Assembly: GCF_027853915.1 (NCBI RefSeq)
Contig: NZ_JAQGLA010000048.1
Span: 1 to 52,304 of the forward strand
Length of the DNA stretch: 52,304 nucleotides
Direction: 5' to 3'
Origin: Saccharopolyspora oryzae
GTDB taxonomy: Bacteria > Actinomycetota > Actinomycetes > Mycobacteriales > Pseudonocardiaceae
Positions 33,946 to 42,249 of the stretch are shown here, piece after piece (position 1 is the first letter of the stretch; the number at the start of each line of letters is the position of its first letter). The notes below the pieces were generated by a model, which saw only the letters and a list, made by a program, of their open reading frames with translations, was not told the DNA's origin and made no database searches. The position numbers and the translations under genes are program-made.

Positions 33946-34943
33946 TCCGTCGTCCTCTCGACGCCCCGTTCCGCGATTTCCCGGGCCGCGTCCAGGTAGC
34001 TCATCGAGCCGCGCGAGCCCGGGTCGTAGGTCAGCACCGTCTGGCCGAAGCCCGGCGCCTCGGAGATCTTCACGCTGCGCGGGATCACCGTGCGCAGGGC
34101 CAGCTCCCCGAAGTGGTCGCGCACCTCGGCCGCGACCTGGTCGGCCAGCTTGGTGCGGCCGTCGTACATGGTCAGCAGGATCGTCGAGACCCACAGCGCG
34201 GGGTTCAGGTGCGCCTGCACCAGCTCGATGTTGTTGAGCAGCTGCCCGAGGCCCTCCAGCGCGTAGTACTCGCACTGGATCGGGATCAGCACCTCGTGCG
34301 CGGCCACCATCGCGTTCACCGTGAGCAGGCCCAGCGACGGCGGGCAGTCGATGAAGATGTAGTCGAACCCGAGCTCGTTGACCGCCTCGGAGTTCAGCGC
34401 CTCCTTCAGCCGGCCTTCCCGCGCCACCATCGTCACCAGCTCGATCTCCGAACCGGCCAGGTCGATGGTCGCCGGCACGCACCAGAGGTTCGGCGACTGG
34501 TTGCTCTGCGCAGCCGCGTCGGACAGGCTGATCTCGCCCAGCAGCACCTCGTAGACCGACGGGCTGCCGGAGCGGTGGTCGACGCCGAGCGCGGTGCTGG
34601 CGTTGCCCTGCGGGTCTAGGTCGACCACGAGCACCTTGAGACCGTGCAGCGCGAGACCGGCCGCGAGGTTCACCGTGCTGGTCGTCTTGCCGACGCCGCC
34701 CTTCTGGTTGGCGACGGTGATGACACGCCGGTGGCTGGGCCGGGGGAGGTCCAGCGTTTCCGGGTGCAGCACCCGGGTCGCCCGCTGGGCTTCCTCCATG
34801 ATCGGGGTCCAGCCGATGTCGTCCTTCCCGAAGCTCATCGCGGGATCGCCACCCGTTGTCGCGGCGGGGAACCGCATGCCGCCCACTGCACGGCCCTTCG
34901 TTTCACGTGAAACACGACCCGCTCCGTTAGACTCCGGATTCAC
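33942..34943 (-). CDS. parA: Chromosome-partitioning ATPase ParA
   Basis: A 333-aa deviant Walker-A ATPase with [43 protein letters not shown] and [16 protein letters not shown]. It binds nucleoid DNA as an ATP dimer and moves ParB-parS complexes. About 65 residues precede the ATPase fold, including GRVSRETKG, which is parS site 3 in translated form; mycobacterial ParA carries the same VSRET near its N-terminus, supporting the long start. The GTG at 34943 overlaps the rsmG stop by four bases (GTGA), so rsmG-parA-parB form one coupled operon. Confidence 0.95.
   Translation of the reverse strand: MNPESNGAGRVSRETKGRAVGGMRFPAATTGGDPAMSFGKDDIGWTPIMEEAQRATRVLHPETLDLPRPSHRRVITVANQKGGVGKTTSTVNLAAGLALHGLKVLVVDLDPQGNASTALGVDHRSGSPSVYEVLLGEISLSDAAAQSNQSPNLWCVPATIDLAGSEIELVTMVAREGRLKEALNSEAVNELGFDYIFIDCPPSLGLLTVNAMVAAHEVLIPIQCEYYALEGLGQLLNNIELVQAHLNPALWVSTILLTMYDGRTKLADQVAAEVRDHFGELALRTVIPRSVKISEAPGFGQTVLTYDPGSRGSMSYLDAAREIAERGVERTTE
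34899..34914. promoter_or_regulatory. parS: parS site 3, inside the 5' end of parA
   Basis: CGTTTCACGTGAAACA with a perfect core, encoding VSRET 10 codons into parA. Confidence 0.95.
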
Positions 34944-35641
34944 CGTCCACGATCCTTTCTCGTTCGACGTGCATCGTCACGACGCCGACCGGACGCTTTT
35001 CGGGTCGCCGCGACCCGCTCCACCACGACGACGGTCGTCGGCACCTCGAGCGCACCGACACCGCACGACACCACTTCGCCGCGACCGCCACCGACCGCGG
35101 CGATCGCCGCGGCATCCCGCTCCAGCTCCTCGGCCGCGCTCTCGCCCTTCATGGCGAGCAGCCGGCCGCCCTGCCGCAGCAGGGGGAGGCACCACTTCGC
35201 GAGCCGTTCCATCGGAGCGACGGCACGCGCGGTCACGACGTCCTGATCGGCCAGTCGTTCGCGCACCGGACCCTCCTCGGCACGTCCGCGCACCACCTCG
35301 ACGTTGAGCTCCAACTCGGTGATGACTTCCTGCAACCACGCCACCCGTCGAGCCATCGGCTCCAACAGGGTCAGGTTGAGATCCGGGCGGGCGATCGCCA
35401 GCGGGATGCCCGGCAACCCTGCCCCAGAGCCTACGTCCAACACCCGGCAATCCGGTGGGAGCAACTCCGCAACAACCGCAGAGTTCAACAGATGTCTTTC
35501 CCAAAGCCGGTCCAATTCGCGCGGACCGATGAGTCCGCGGCGGATCCCGTGCTCCTGGAGCATCTCGTGGAACCGCTCGGCCAAGTCCAGCCGATCACCG
35601 AACACGACCCGCGCCGCCGCAGGCTCGGTCAAAGCATTCAC
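34940..35641 (-). CDS. rsmG: 16S rRNA (guanine-N7) methyltransferase RsmG
   Basis: A 233-aa SAM-dependent methyltransferase that modifies G527 of 16S rRNA; loss gives low-level streptomycin resistance in several bacteria. RLWERHLLNSAVVAELL precedes the SAM-binding motif RVLDVGSGAGLPGIPLAI, then LLEPMARRVAWLQEV and VTARAVAPMERLAKWCLPLL. An Arg/Lys-rich tail of about 20 residues (TRKASGRRR onwards) is longer than usual and may help rRNA binding. GTG at 35641 is used, six bases downstream of a degenerate parS. Confidence 0.95.
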   Translation of the reverse strand: MNALTEPAAARVVFGDRLDLAERFHEMLQEHGIRRGLIGPRELDRLWERHLLNSAVVAELLPPDCRVLDVGSGAGLPGIPLAIARPDLNLTLLEPMARRVAWLQEVITELELNVEVVRGRAEEGPVRERLADQDVVTARAVAPMERLAKWCLPLLRQGGRLLAMKGESAAEELERDAAAIAAVGGGRGEVVSCGVGALEVPTTVVVVERVAATRKASGRRRDDARRTRKDRGR

Positions 35642-35646
35642 CCCGA

Positions 35647-35662
35647 TGTTTCACGTGGAACC
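35647..35662. promoter_or_regulatory. Degenerate parS-like site 4
   Basis: TGTTTCACGTGGAACC, one change from the GTTTCACGTGAAAC core, six bases upstream of the rsmG start. It may be a weak ParB site or a leader element; it overlaps where the ribosome site should be. Confidence 0.65.
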
Positions 35663-35892
35663 AAGGAATCTCCGACCAAGCCTGCCGGATAGCACTCCGC
35701 AATCACCAACAACCCCTTCTGGCGCGTCCGGGGATGCCGATCGGTGACTCCGGGGCGCCGACAGCGACGGCCCGCGTGATGCCGCTACGAGCCCCGCTCC
35801 GGCAGGCAGGGGAGAGAGCTTCAAATCCAACCAGATTTCCGCATCCATCCACACCGACGACTTATGTCACGGTGACGTTTTGTCTCCGGAGC

Positions 35893-35908
35893 CGTTTCAC
35901 GTGAAACA
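35893..35908. promoter_or_regulatory. parS: parS site 5
   Basis: CGTTTCACGTGAAACA with perfect core, in the rsmG upstream region, about 6 kb left of oriC. Confidence 0.95.
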
Positions 35909-35953
35909 CGACCGGAGAAGGCAACCGAACACCATCCGGCCCCGAAAAACAAC

Positions 35954-35983
35954 AATGCCCCCGTCCGGCGGGACGGGGGCATT
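35954..35983 (-). terminator. Intrinsic terminator of the rpmH-jag operon
   Basis: Perfect 13-bp stem AATGCCCCCGTCC (35954-35966) / GGACGGGGGCATT (35971-35983) with a 4-nt loop, followed on the minus strand by GTTGTTTTTC, 20 bp past the jag stop. Confidence 0.9.
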
Positions 35984-36003
35984 GGGTCGCGGGAGGGGAG
36001 CGG

Positions 36004-36537
36004 TCAGCTCTTGAAGACGACCACCTTGCGGTTGGGCTCCTCGCCCTCGCTCTCGCTGTGGACGCCGTCGATCGCCGCGACCGCGTCGTGGATGATCTTC
36101 CGCTCGAACGGCGTCATCGGACGCATGCGAGCTTCCTTGCCGCTCGACAGGACTTCCTCGGCGGTGGAGCGGCCGAGGTCGGTCAGCTCCTGGCGGCGAC
36201 CGGCGCGCCAGCCCGCGACGTCCAGCATGAGGCGGCTGCGCACGCCGGTCTCCTGCTGCACCGCGAGGCGGGTCAGCTCCTGCAGCGCCTCCAGCACCTG
36301 GCCGCGGCCGCCGACGAGCTTCTCCAGGTCTTCGCCGCCGTCGATGCTCACGATCGCGCGGCCGGCCTCCACGTCGAGGTCGATGTCCCCGTCGTAGTCC
36401 AGCAGGTCGAGCAGCCGCTCCAGGTAGTCACCCGCGATGTCGCCCTCCTGCACCAGCAGGGCTTCGGTGTTGGACGGAGCTTCGTCGCCGGCGGTTTCGG
36501 ACGTTGCCGGGCTCGACTCCTGCACGGTTTCGGACAC
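36004..36537 (-). CDS. jag: Jag/KhpB-family RNA-binding protein
   Basis: A 177-aa protein with an acidic N-terminus, a KH-like domain (GDIDLDVEAGRAIVSIDGGEDLEKLVGGRGQVLEALQELTRLAV) and a C-terminal R3H domain (PMTPFERKIIHDAVAAIDGVHSESEG...RKVVVF). KhpB-type proteins bind RNA and influence cell division and elongation. The GTG at 36537 is preferred because AGAGGAGA lies upstream; a GTG at 36573 overlapping the yidC stop would add 12 residues. It equals Rv3920c. Confidence 0.92.
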   Translation of the reverse strand: MSETVQESSPATSETAGDEAPSNTEALLVQEGDIAGDYLERLLDLLDYDGDIDLDVEAGRAIVSIDGGEDLEKLVGGRGQVLEALQELTRLAVQQETGVRSRLMLDVAGWRAGRRQELTDLGRSTAEEVLSSGKEARMRPMTPFERKIIHDAVAAIDGVHSESEGEEPNRKVVVFKS

Positions 36538-36569
36538 TGGGTGTCTCCTCTCCAGGGTTCGCGCCAGAC

Positions 36570-37514
36570 TCACCGGGTCTCGCCCGGCTTGTCCGTGTCG
36601 CGAGAACGGTCTTCGATCACCCCGGGGATCTCACCGGGTTGGTCCTTCGTCGTGTCCTCGTTGCGGCTGTCGGCGTCCACCGAGGGACTGCCGTCCACGA
36701 CCGTGGACTCGACGACCGCGGGCGCGCCTGCCTGCGCTGCCTCCTCGCGGTCGATCCGGCTGTACACCACGCGCTGCTGGGCCAGCGTCCAGAAGTTGTT
36801 GGCCAGCCAGTAGATCAGGATCGCCAGCGGCAGGAACGGACCACCGATGATGGCGAACATCGGGAAGATCCACAGCGTCATCCGGTTCATCATGGCCGCC
36901 TGCGGCTGGGCCGCCGCGTCAGCGGTCTGCCGCTGCACGTTGTGGCGCGCGGTGAAGTGGGTGGCGATCGCGGCCGCGATCATCAGCGGCACGCCCACCA
37001 GCATCATCTCGACGCGGTCGGTGCCGAAGGCCGCGAGCACGTCCGGAGCCTGGCTGATCGTGTTGGACAGCTTCGCGCCGAAGAAGTCCGCGGCCACGAA
37101 GGACTCCACGTCCTTGGCGTCGAAGATGAAGTTCGACGGCGCCCCCGGCTTGAAGCCGTTGAGCACGTGGAACAGACCGATGAACACCGGCACCTGGACC
37201 AGGACCGGCAGGCAGCCGCTGAGCGGGTTGAAACCCTGCTCGGCCTGGAGCTTCTGCATCTCCGCCGCGAGCTTCTGCCGGTCATCGCCGTGCTTGGCCT
37301 GCAGCTCGCGGATCTGCGGCGCGAACTCCTGCATCTTCTTCATCGACCGCACCTGGTGCACGAACGGCTTGAACAGCAGCGCGCGCAGCGTGAAGACGAG
37401 GAAGATGACCGACAGCGCCCAGGCGTAACCGCTGGCCGGGTCGAGCACGAAACCGAAAACCTTGTGCCAGAACCACAGGATGGCCGACACCGGGTAGTAG
37501 ATGAAGTCCAGCAC
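36570..37514 (-). CDS. yidC: Membrane protein insertase YidC
   Basis: A 314-aa Oxa1-family insertase for membrane proteins, alone or with SecYEG. It has the Gram-positive form without a large periplasmic domain. Five membrane segments include YYPVSAILWFWHKVF, YAWALSVIFLVFTLRALLF (ending with the conserved Arg of the hydrophilic groove), PLSGCLPVLVQVPVFIGLFHVL and FLPLAILIYWLANNFWTLAQQ. The C-terminal tail is acidic and Asp/Glu-rich. GTG at 37514 with GAGGAG upstream, five bases after yidD. Confidence 0.95.
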   Translation of the reverse strand: MLDFIYYPVSAILWFWHKVFGFVLDPASGYAWALSVIFLVFTLRALLFKPFVHQVRSMKKMQEFAPQIRELQAKHGDDRQKLAAEMQKLQAEQGFNPLSGCLPVLVQVPVFIGLFHVLNGFKPGAPSNFIFDAKDVESFVAADFFGAKLSNTISQAPDVLAAFGTDRVEMMLVGVPLMIAAAIATHFTARHNVQRQTADAAAQPQAAMMNRMTLWIFPMFAIIGGPFLPLAILIYWLANNFWTLAQQRVVYSRIDREEAAQAGAPAVVESTVVDGSPSVDADSRNEDTTKDQPGEIPGVIEDRSRDTDKPGETR

Positions 37515-37519
37515 GCGGG

Positions 37520-37852
37520 CTACTCCTCGGCAGGTTTCTCGGGTGCTCGGGCAGGGGTTCGCGCGGTGCGCTCACGAGGTGGCGGCACCGGGTCGATCCC
37601 TCCAGGGTGCCAGGGACCGCAGCGCACAAGCCTGCGCAGGGTGAGCCAACCACCGCGGAGCAGGCCGTGCGTGGTCAACGCCTCGACCGCGTAGGCGCTG
37701 CAGCTCGGGTAGAAGCGGCACATCGGCGGCAGCAGCGGTGAGATCACCTTGCGGTAGACGTGCACCGGACCGAGCAGCACCCAGGCGAACGGGCTCGGGC
37801 GCCGTGCGGGCGCGCGGAGCCGTTCGTCGTGCTGCTGGTCCTGAGCCATCAC
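37520..37852 (-). CDS. yidD: Membrane protein insertion efficiency factor YidD
   Basis: A 110-aa small membrane-associated protein that helps YidC. Signature: [37 protein letters not shown] and [15 protein letters not shown]. An Arg-rich amphipathic N-terminus and a Pro/Arg-rich tail extend the about 70-aa core. The GTG at 37852 overlaps the rnpA stop; the next codon is ATG, so either can initiate. Confidence 0.95.
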   Translation of the reverse strand: MMAQDQQHDERLRAPARRPSPFAWVLLGPVHVYRKVISPLLPPMCRFYPSCSAYAVEALTTHGLLRGGWLTLRRLVRCGPWHPGGIDPVPPPRERTARTPARAPEKPAEE

Positions 37853-38292
37853 CTGGAACCTGTCGCCGGACCATCGGGGGCGAGGACGCGGAGCTTGCGC
37901 ATCGCCGCGTCCAAGTCCGCGCCGAGTTCGCGGCTGGACGCATCGGCCGCCGCTGGTAGGGCTCGGACCACCACCAGTGTGCCAGCGGGCAGCGCCGCCA
38001 GGCGGTCACGCATCAGGTGCCGCAGCCGGCGCGAGACCCGGTGTCGGATCACCGCCGTGCCCACGGCCTTGCTCACGACAAAACCCACCCGGGTCGATCC
38101 TGTCGAATTCCGGGTGGGTGCCGTATTCGCCTCGGCTTCCGGTAAGGCCTCGCCGCGGTGCCGAGCGGACTCCAGCGACTGGTCCGGACGCAATGCGTGG
38201 ACCACGAGCCGGGACCGCCCGGATCGGCGTCCACGACGGACCACCAGGCGGAACTCCTGGCTCTTGGTCAGCCGGGCTGCCGCGGGAAGCAC
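37849..38292 (-). CDS. rnpA: Ribonuclease P protein component
   Basis: A 147-aa basic protein that supports the RNase P RNA in tRNA 5' maturation. N-terminal [19 protein letters not shown] and the central RNA-binding signature [17 protein letters not shown] (RNR motif) are clear. About 28 extra residues ([21 protein letters not shown] onward) interrupt the sheet between RLVVHAL and GFVVSKAVG, making it longer than the usual 115-125 aa. GTG at 38292, 12 bp after rpmH. Confidence 0.93.
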   Translation of the reverse strand: MLPAAARLTKSQEFRLVVRRGRRSGRSRLVVHALRPDQSLESARHRGEALPEAEANTAPTRNSTGSTRVGFVVSKAVGTAVIRHRVSRRLRHLMRDRLAALPAGTLVVVRALPAAADASSRELGADLDAAMRKLRVLAPDGPATGSR

Positions 38293-38304
38293 GGCCGGAC
38301 GCGA

Positions 38305-38448
38305 TCAGGCAGAAAGACGCGCGCGGCCCTGGCGACGGCGCGAGGCCACGATGGCCCGGCCGGCGCGAGTGCGCATGCGCAGCCGGAAGCCGTGCTTCCG
38401 TGCACGACGGCGGTTGTTCGGCTGGAAGGTGCGCTTGCCCTTGCTCAC
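38305..38448 (-). CDS. rpmH: Ribosomal protein L34
   Basis: A 47-aa ORF beginning [20 protein letters not shown] and ending GRARLSA, the standard actinobacterial L34. GTG at 38448 (CAC on the plus strand) with GGGAGAT about eight nt upstream; TGA at 38305-38307. First gene of the rpmH-rnpA-yidD-yidC-jag operon, divergent from dnaA. Confidence 0.97.
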   Translation of the reverse strand: MSKGKRTFQPNNRRRARKHGFRLRMRTRAGRAIVASRRRQGRARLSA

Positions 38449-38900
38449 GGTCGGATCTCCCGGTTACTACAGGCACCGATGGCCACGGTGAACCACGGTT
38501 CGGTCAAGGTGTCCCTGGGTTCGTTCCCGAGCCTCGGTCGCCAATTCGTGCGAAGATCGGCGGTACCGAGCGGCGCACGACGCCGATTTCCCGGCGCAGT
38601 GACATGCCCGCTCAGGAAAGCGGGGACTGTACGAGGGTACGCAGTGACTTCCGGGGCCGCACTACCGGGGTGGGTCTAAGCCGCCGAATCGCCTCCCCGA
38701 GGCGACTCCAGGCGGCGGTGCGGGCGCGGCCGGTCCGGGAACAGGCTGCCACACCCCGATCTTGGTGGAACCTCCGGGACTTGCTTGTGAACCGCTGCAC
38801 GAGCTTGTTAGGTTGCCCCTCTGCGATGCGCGGCCGGCAGGTGGGAGACCGGCCTCGGAGGCGTTCCGACCTCGGTCGCAGGGGTACGACGGCCCCAGGG

Positions 38901-38927
38901 GGGAACACCGCGGCGGACTGCCGTACC
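38901..38927 (+). promoter_or_regulatory. Candidate ECF-type promoter upstream of dnaA
   Basis: GGGAAC (38901-38906), 15 nt, CGTACC (38922-38927), resembling GGAAC...CGT promoters of ECF sigma factors. The DnaA box starts 14 bp further on. Confidence 0.3.
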
Positions 38928-38940
38928 TTCATACACAAGT

Positions 38941-38949
38941 TGTGGACAA
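38941..38949 (-). promoter_or_regulatory. DnaA box in the dnaA leader
   Basis: TGTGGACAA, the exact reverse complement of TTGTCCACA, 143 bp upstream of dnaA. It suggests DnaA autoregulation. Confidence 0.8.
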
Positions 38950-39091
38950 CTCTGTGGAGATCTAACCCGTGCAGGTGATCCCCGGAGTTCGGCCCCGCCG
39001 TCGGCGTGATATCGCCGCGCCCGAGCACTCTGGGAACAGCCCTCGGGACAACGACCTGGGGCTGCGTGAACGAGGGGAGGGGAGCAAGGCG

Positions 39092-40876
39092 GTGTCCGAC
39101 CACCAGGCCGATCTCGTACGAGTTTGGAGCGAGGTGGTGCAGGAGCTGTCCTCCGGCACCCTGTCTCCCCAGCAGCGCGCGTGGATGCGCGTGACCCGCC
39201 CGATCGGACTGCTGGACGGGACTGCGCTGCTCGCCGCGCCGAGCGACTTCGCCAAGGAAGCCATCGAGCGCGCGCTGCGCGATCCCATCACCGACGCCCT
39301 GTCCCGCCGCCTCGGCCGGGACGTGTCGCTGGCGGTGAAGGTGGACACCGCGGTCCCGGCGCCGACCCGACCGGTCGCCGCGCCCGCTCCGACCGAGCAG
39401 TGGACCGGCAACCGCAGCTCCACCGGCGAGCAGCCCGCGACCGCGGCTCCTTACTTCTCCACGCCCGGTTTGGGACGCGCCCCGGAGAACTTCACCGCGG
39501 CCGAGAGCTTCCGGCCGCCGGAGAGCTTCGGCAACACCGCGCACACCGGCTCGATCCCGGTCGTCCCCAGCGGGGACGCGCCGGGTCGGCACGCCGCTCC
39601 CGAGCCCGCGCAGGCACCCGAGATCGACTTCCCGACCGCCGAGTTCAAGTGGCCCGGCGGCGAGATCCCGCAGCCGCTGGAGTCCGAGGTCGAGGCCGAA
39701 GAGCCCGAGCCGGAACCCGAGGAACCCGAGTCGGAGGAGACCGGCGGCGAGAACTGGCCGACCTTCGGCCGCGGCGGGCAACCGACGGCCGAGCCCCAGC
39801 CGGGCCAGCCGTTCACCGCGCCGAAGCACGCGCCGCCGACCTCGCAGACCAGGCTGAACGCGAAGTACACCTTCGACACGTTCGTCATCGGCTCGTCGAA
39901 CCGGTTCGCGCACGCCGCCGCGGTGGCTGCCGCCGAAGCGCCGGCCCGCGCGTACAACCCGCTGTTCATCTGGGGCGAGTCCGGTCTCGGCAAGACGCAC
40001 CTGCTGCACGCGGTCGGGCACTACACCCAGCGCCTGTTCCCCGGCATGCGGGTTCGCTACGTCTCGACCGAGGAATTCACCAACGACTTCATCAACTCGC
40101 TGCGCGACGACCGCCAGGTGGCGTTCCAGCGGCGGTACCGCGACGTCGACGTGCTGCTGGTCGACGACATCCAGTTCTTGGAGGGCAAGGAAGGAACCCA
40201 GGAGGAGTTCTTCCACACCTTCAACACGCTGCACAACTCGAACAAGCAGATCGTGGTGTCCTCCGACCGGCCGCCGAAGGGGCTGCGCACGCTGGAGGAC
40301 CGGCTGCGCACCCGCTTCGAGTGGGGTCTGATCACCGACATCCAGCCGCCCGAGCTGGAGACCCGCATCGCGATCCTGCGGAAGAAGGCCGCGCAGGACC
40401 GGATGAACGCGCCGGCCGACGTGCTGGAGTTCATCGCGTCCCGCATCGAGCGCAACATCCGCGAGCTGGAAGGCGCGCTGATCCGGGTCACGGCGTTCGC
40501 GTCGCTGAACCGGCAGCCGGTCGACCTGCAGCTCGCCGAGATCGTGCTGCGCGACCTCATCCCGGACTCGCAGACCCCGGAGATCACCGCGCCGACGATC
40601 ATGGCGGTCACCGCCGACTACTTCGGCGTGACGATGGACGACCTGTGCGGTCCGGGCAAGACGAAGGCGCTGGCCCAGGCGCGGCAGATCGCGATGTACC
40701 TGTGCCGCGAGCTGACCGACTCCTCGCTGCCCAAGATCGGCCAGTACTTCGGCGGCCGCGACCACACCACGGTGATGTACGCGGACAAGAAGATCCGCAA
40801 GGAGATGGCCGAGCGGCGCCGCGTCTACGAGCACGTTCAGGAGCTGACCGCCCGGATCAAGCAGCAGTCCCGGTAG
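39092..40876 (+). CDS. dnaA: Chromosomal replication initiator DnaA
   Basis: A 594-aa protein. Domain I is residues 1-85 ([24 protein letters not shown]). Domain II is a long Pro/Glu-rich linker of about 170 residues with an [16 protein letters not shown] stretch, typical of actinobacteria. Domain III (AAA+) has Walker [14 protein letters not shown] (Lys301) and Walker [13 protein letters not shown]. Domain IV has the DnaA-box-binding helix-turn-helix with [21 protein letters not shown] and [14 protein letters not shown] at 39092 is preferred, with GAGGGGAGGGG upstream; the frame back to 38969 covers the DnaA-box leader. Confidence 0.97.
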   Translation: MSDHQADLVRVWSEVVQELSSGTLSPQQRAWMRVTRPIGLLDGTALLAAPSDFAKEAIERALRDPITDALSRRLGRDVSLAVKVDTAVPAPTRPVAAPAPTEQWTGNRSSTGEQPATAAPYFSTPGLGRAPENFTAAESFRPPESFGNTAHTGSIPVVPSGDAPGRHAAPEPAQAPEIDFPTAEFKWPGGEIPQPLESEVEAEEPEPEPEEPESEETGGENWPTFGRGGQPTAEPQPGQPFTAPKHAPPTSQTRLNAKYTFDTFVIGSSNRFAHAAAVAAAEAPARAYNPLFIWGESGLGKTHLLHAVGHYTQRLFPGMRVRYVSTEEFTNDFINSLRDDRQVAFQRRYRDVDVLLVDDIQFLEGKEGTQEEFFHTFNTLHNSNKQIVVSSDRPPKGLRTLEDRLRTRFEWGLITDIQPPELETRIAILRKKAAQDRMNAPADVLEFIASRIERNIRELEGALIRVTAFASLNRQPVDLQLAEIVLRDLIPDSQTPEITAPTIMAVTADYFGVTMDDLCGPGKTKALAQARQIAMYLCRELTDSSLPKIGQYFGGRDHTTVMYADKKIRKEMAERRRVYEHVQELTARIKQQSR

Positions 40877-41096
40877 GACTTGGCTGCTCGTCGGCTGGTT
40901 CGCGCTGCGGACCCGCCCGGATCATCCGGCTCCGCAGATCCGCGCACGCCCTCTTCGCCGCTCTCCCCGTGCCGCATCGACCCCTGCCGAGGCGGAGTTG
41001 ATGGCGCCAGACGGCTTCTCAGGGCCGATTTCCGCGTCGGCCGCTGCCGGGCGATCTCCAGCCCTCCGGTGTGCTGACCCTCGGCCCGCATCGCGC

Positions 41097-41520
41097 ATCT
41101 TTTCTGCCTGGCCACCCTCGCGCGAGACACCCCCTCCAGCAGAAAGATCCCGCCGCGACGCGCGGGTGCCCGGGGTAGGCCAGGCTTCGATCGGACGCGC
41201 AGCGGAGCGCCGTTCCTCGGCCGCCGCGACGGTCCGCGGGCCAATCTGGGCGGCGGCGGGAGCCCGCCGACGAGCGCGCGAACCTTTCTGCTGGGGCACC
41301 TGACCCCGAAACACCCCCTCCGACAGAAAACTTCGACCGCTCACCGACGGCTCCGGAGGCCCCGACGGCACTCCGGCACGGGGATCGGAGGGCATCCCGG
41401 GCGGAAATGAGCACGTTCCGCGCTTGGTCGAGCGCGCTCCGCGCACGCGGAAGGCGTTGCGGGCGCTGACTTTTCTGGGAGGCGGGGTGGGCTTGGCCTC
41501 ACCTGGTCAACAGAAAAGTC
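41097..41520. repeat. Three related elements of about 53 bp at about 185-bp intervals, left of the DnaA boxes
   Basis: Units at 41097-41148, 41282-41332 and 41468-41520 each begin with (C)TTTTCTG or TTTCTG and end with CAGAAA(AG). Two share ACACCCCCTCC; the third is in the opposite orientation (GGAGGCGGGGTG). The third has perfect 10-bp ends GACTTTTCTG/CAGAAAAGTC. Start-to-start distances are 185 and 186 bp. Confidence 0.6.
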
Positions 41521-41534
41521 CACGGAGGGCCGAG

Positions 41535-41971
41535 CTGTCCACATCTCCTGAATCCCCAGGCGCGACCTGGAGTTTTCCCCAAACCATCCACAAGCTGTGC
41601 ACAGGTTGTCGCCGTCTGCCCACAGCCCGGGCGGGGGTTGACCACAGACCTCTCACAGGTTTGCCCACAACCTGACCGGTGGAACCGCCGAAAACCACAG
41701 GGGGTGGGTACAACCGGGGGGTCCAACTGTGGATGGAGGTGTGGACAACTGGGGACAGCTGTGGACTAACTGGGGGAGGGTCGAAGTTGTCCACCACCCG
41801 GTCGTCGTAGTCCCCGGTTACATCCCGTGCTCATCCACATCCGGCCACGCCACCCGACCAGCCCAAACAGCACTTGTCCCCACAACTCACAGCCCTTACT
41901 ACTACTGCTCTCATTTGTTCTTCTAAAAGAAAAAAGAAAAGAGAAGTAAGGGCCGGTGGATAAGTGGACAA
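41535..41971. promoter_or_regulatory. oriC: oriC DnaA-box array
   Basis: Boxes with zero to two mismatches to TTGTCCACA/TTATCCACA: plus-strand at 41535, 41584, 41595, 41616, 41638, 41661, 41787, 41831 and 41874; minus-strand at 41728, 41740 (perfect TGTGGACAA), 41760, 41955 (GGTGGATAA) and 41963. Orientation changes in blocks: plus, minus, plus, then minus on the far side of the AT-rich element. Confidence 0.9.
41892..41953. other. AT-rich DNA unwinding element bracketed by inverted GCCCTTAC/GTAAGGGC
   Basis: GCCCTTAC (41892-41899) and GTAAGGGC (41946-41953) enclose a pyrimidine-rich then purine-rich core (CTCATTTGTTCTTCT / AAAAGAAAAAAGAAAAGAG). It is the most AT-rich stretch of the window. 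TTACTACTACT reads on the minus strand as AGTAGTAGTAA, resembling DnaA-trio repeats next to a GC clamp and DnaA boxes. Confidence 0.7.
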
Positions 41972-42249
41972 CTCCGCTCGACAGGCCTGGGCGGGCCGAC
42001 GAACTGCTCGGACCCGGATGCGGAGATCGCGGCGCACGCTCTACGGTGGAACTCCCGCGGAGGCAGTCCCGGCGAACTTCGCGCCGTTGCCCTGGCTGAG
42101 GGTCAGGCGGTCCGGTGCCTCCCGGGGCGTCCGTGCGGGGACCGCTCCACCCCGTGCGGCGGGGCCGGAGCACCACGACCCGTAATGAGCTCTGGAGCTC
42201 GGACACAGTTCTCGGCAGCCTGCGCATGGCTGAAACCGAAAGGACACCC

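Larger units (their letters stand above)
35642..36003. other. Intergenic rsmG promoter region with parS sites
   Basis: 362 bp with no gene. It holds a degenerate parS (35647), a perfect parS (35893), a GTCACGGTGAC dyad (35866-35876) and the jag terminator (35954-35983). The rsmG-parAB promoter must lie here; no clear -35/-10 pair was found. Confidence 0.7.
38449..39091. other. Divergent rpmH/dnaA regulatory region
   Basis: 643 bp with no supported gene. It contains a possible -35/-10 pair TTGTGA (38785-38790)-N18-TAGGTT (38809-38814), an ECF-like promoter candidate (38901), a perfect DnaA box (38941) and the dnaA ribosome site. ORFs crossing it are antisense or frame extensions. Confidence 0.75.
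40877..42249. other. oriC: dnaA-dnaN intergenic region containing oriC
   Basis: 1373 bp with no supported gene. 40877-41520 is GC-rich and carries three related elements of about 53 bp; 41535-41971 carries the DnaA boxes and an AT-rich unwinding element; 41972-42249 is a dnaN leader. ORFs here lack normal codon bias. Confidence 0.9.

Noticed and set aside
33946..34482. N-terminal extension of ParB to 34482
   Set aside because: It overlaps parA in another frame; the true ATG overlaps the parA stop by four bases.
40877..41446. Minus-strand ORFs between dnaA and oriC repeating FLLEGV/FLSEGV
   Set aside because: The repeated peptide is only the translation of the 53-bp DNA elements; codon bias is poor and no ribosome site is seen.
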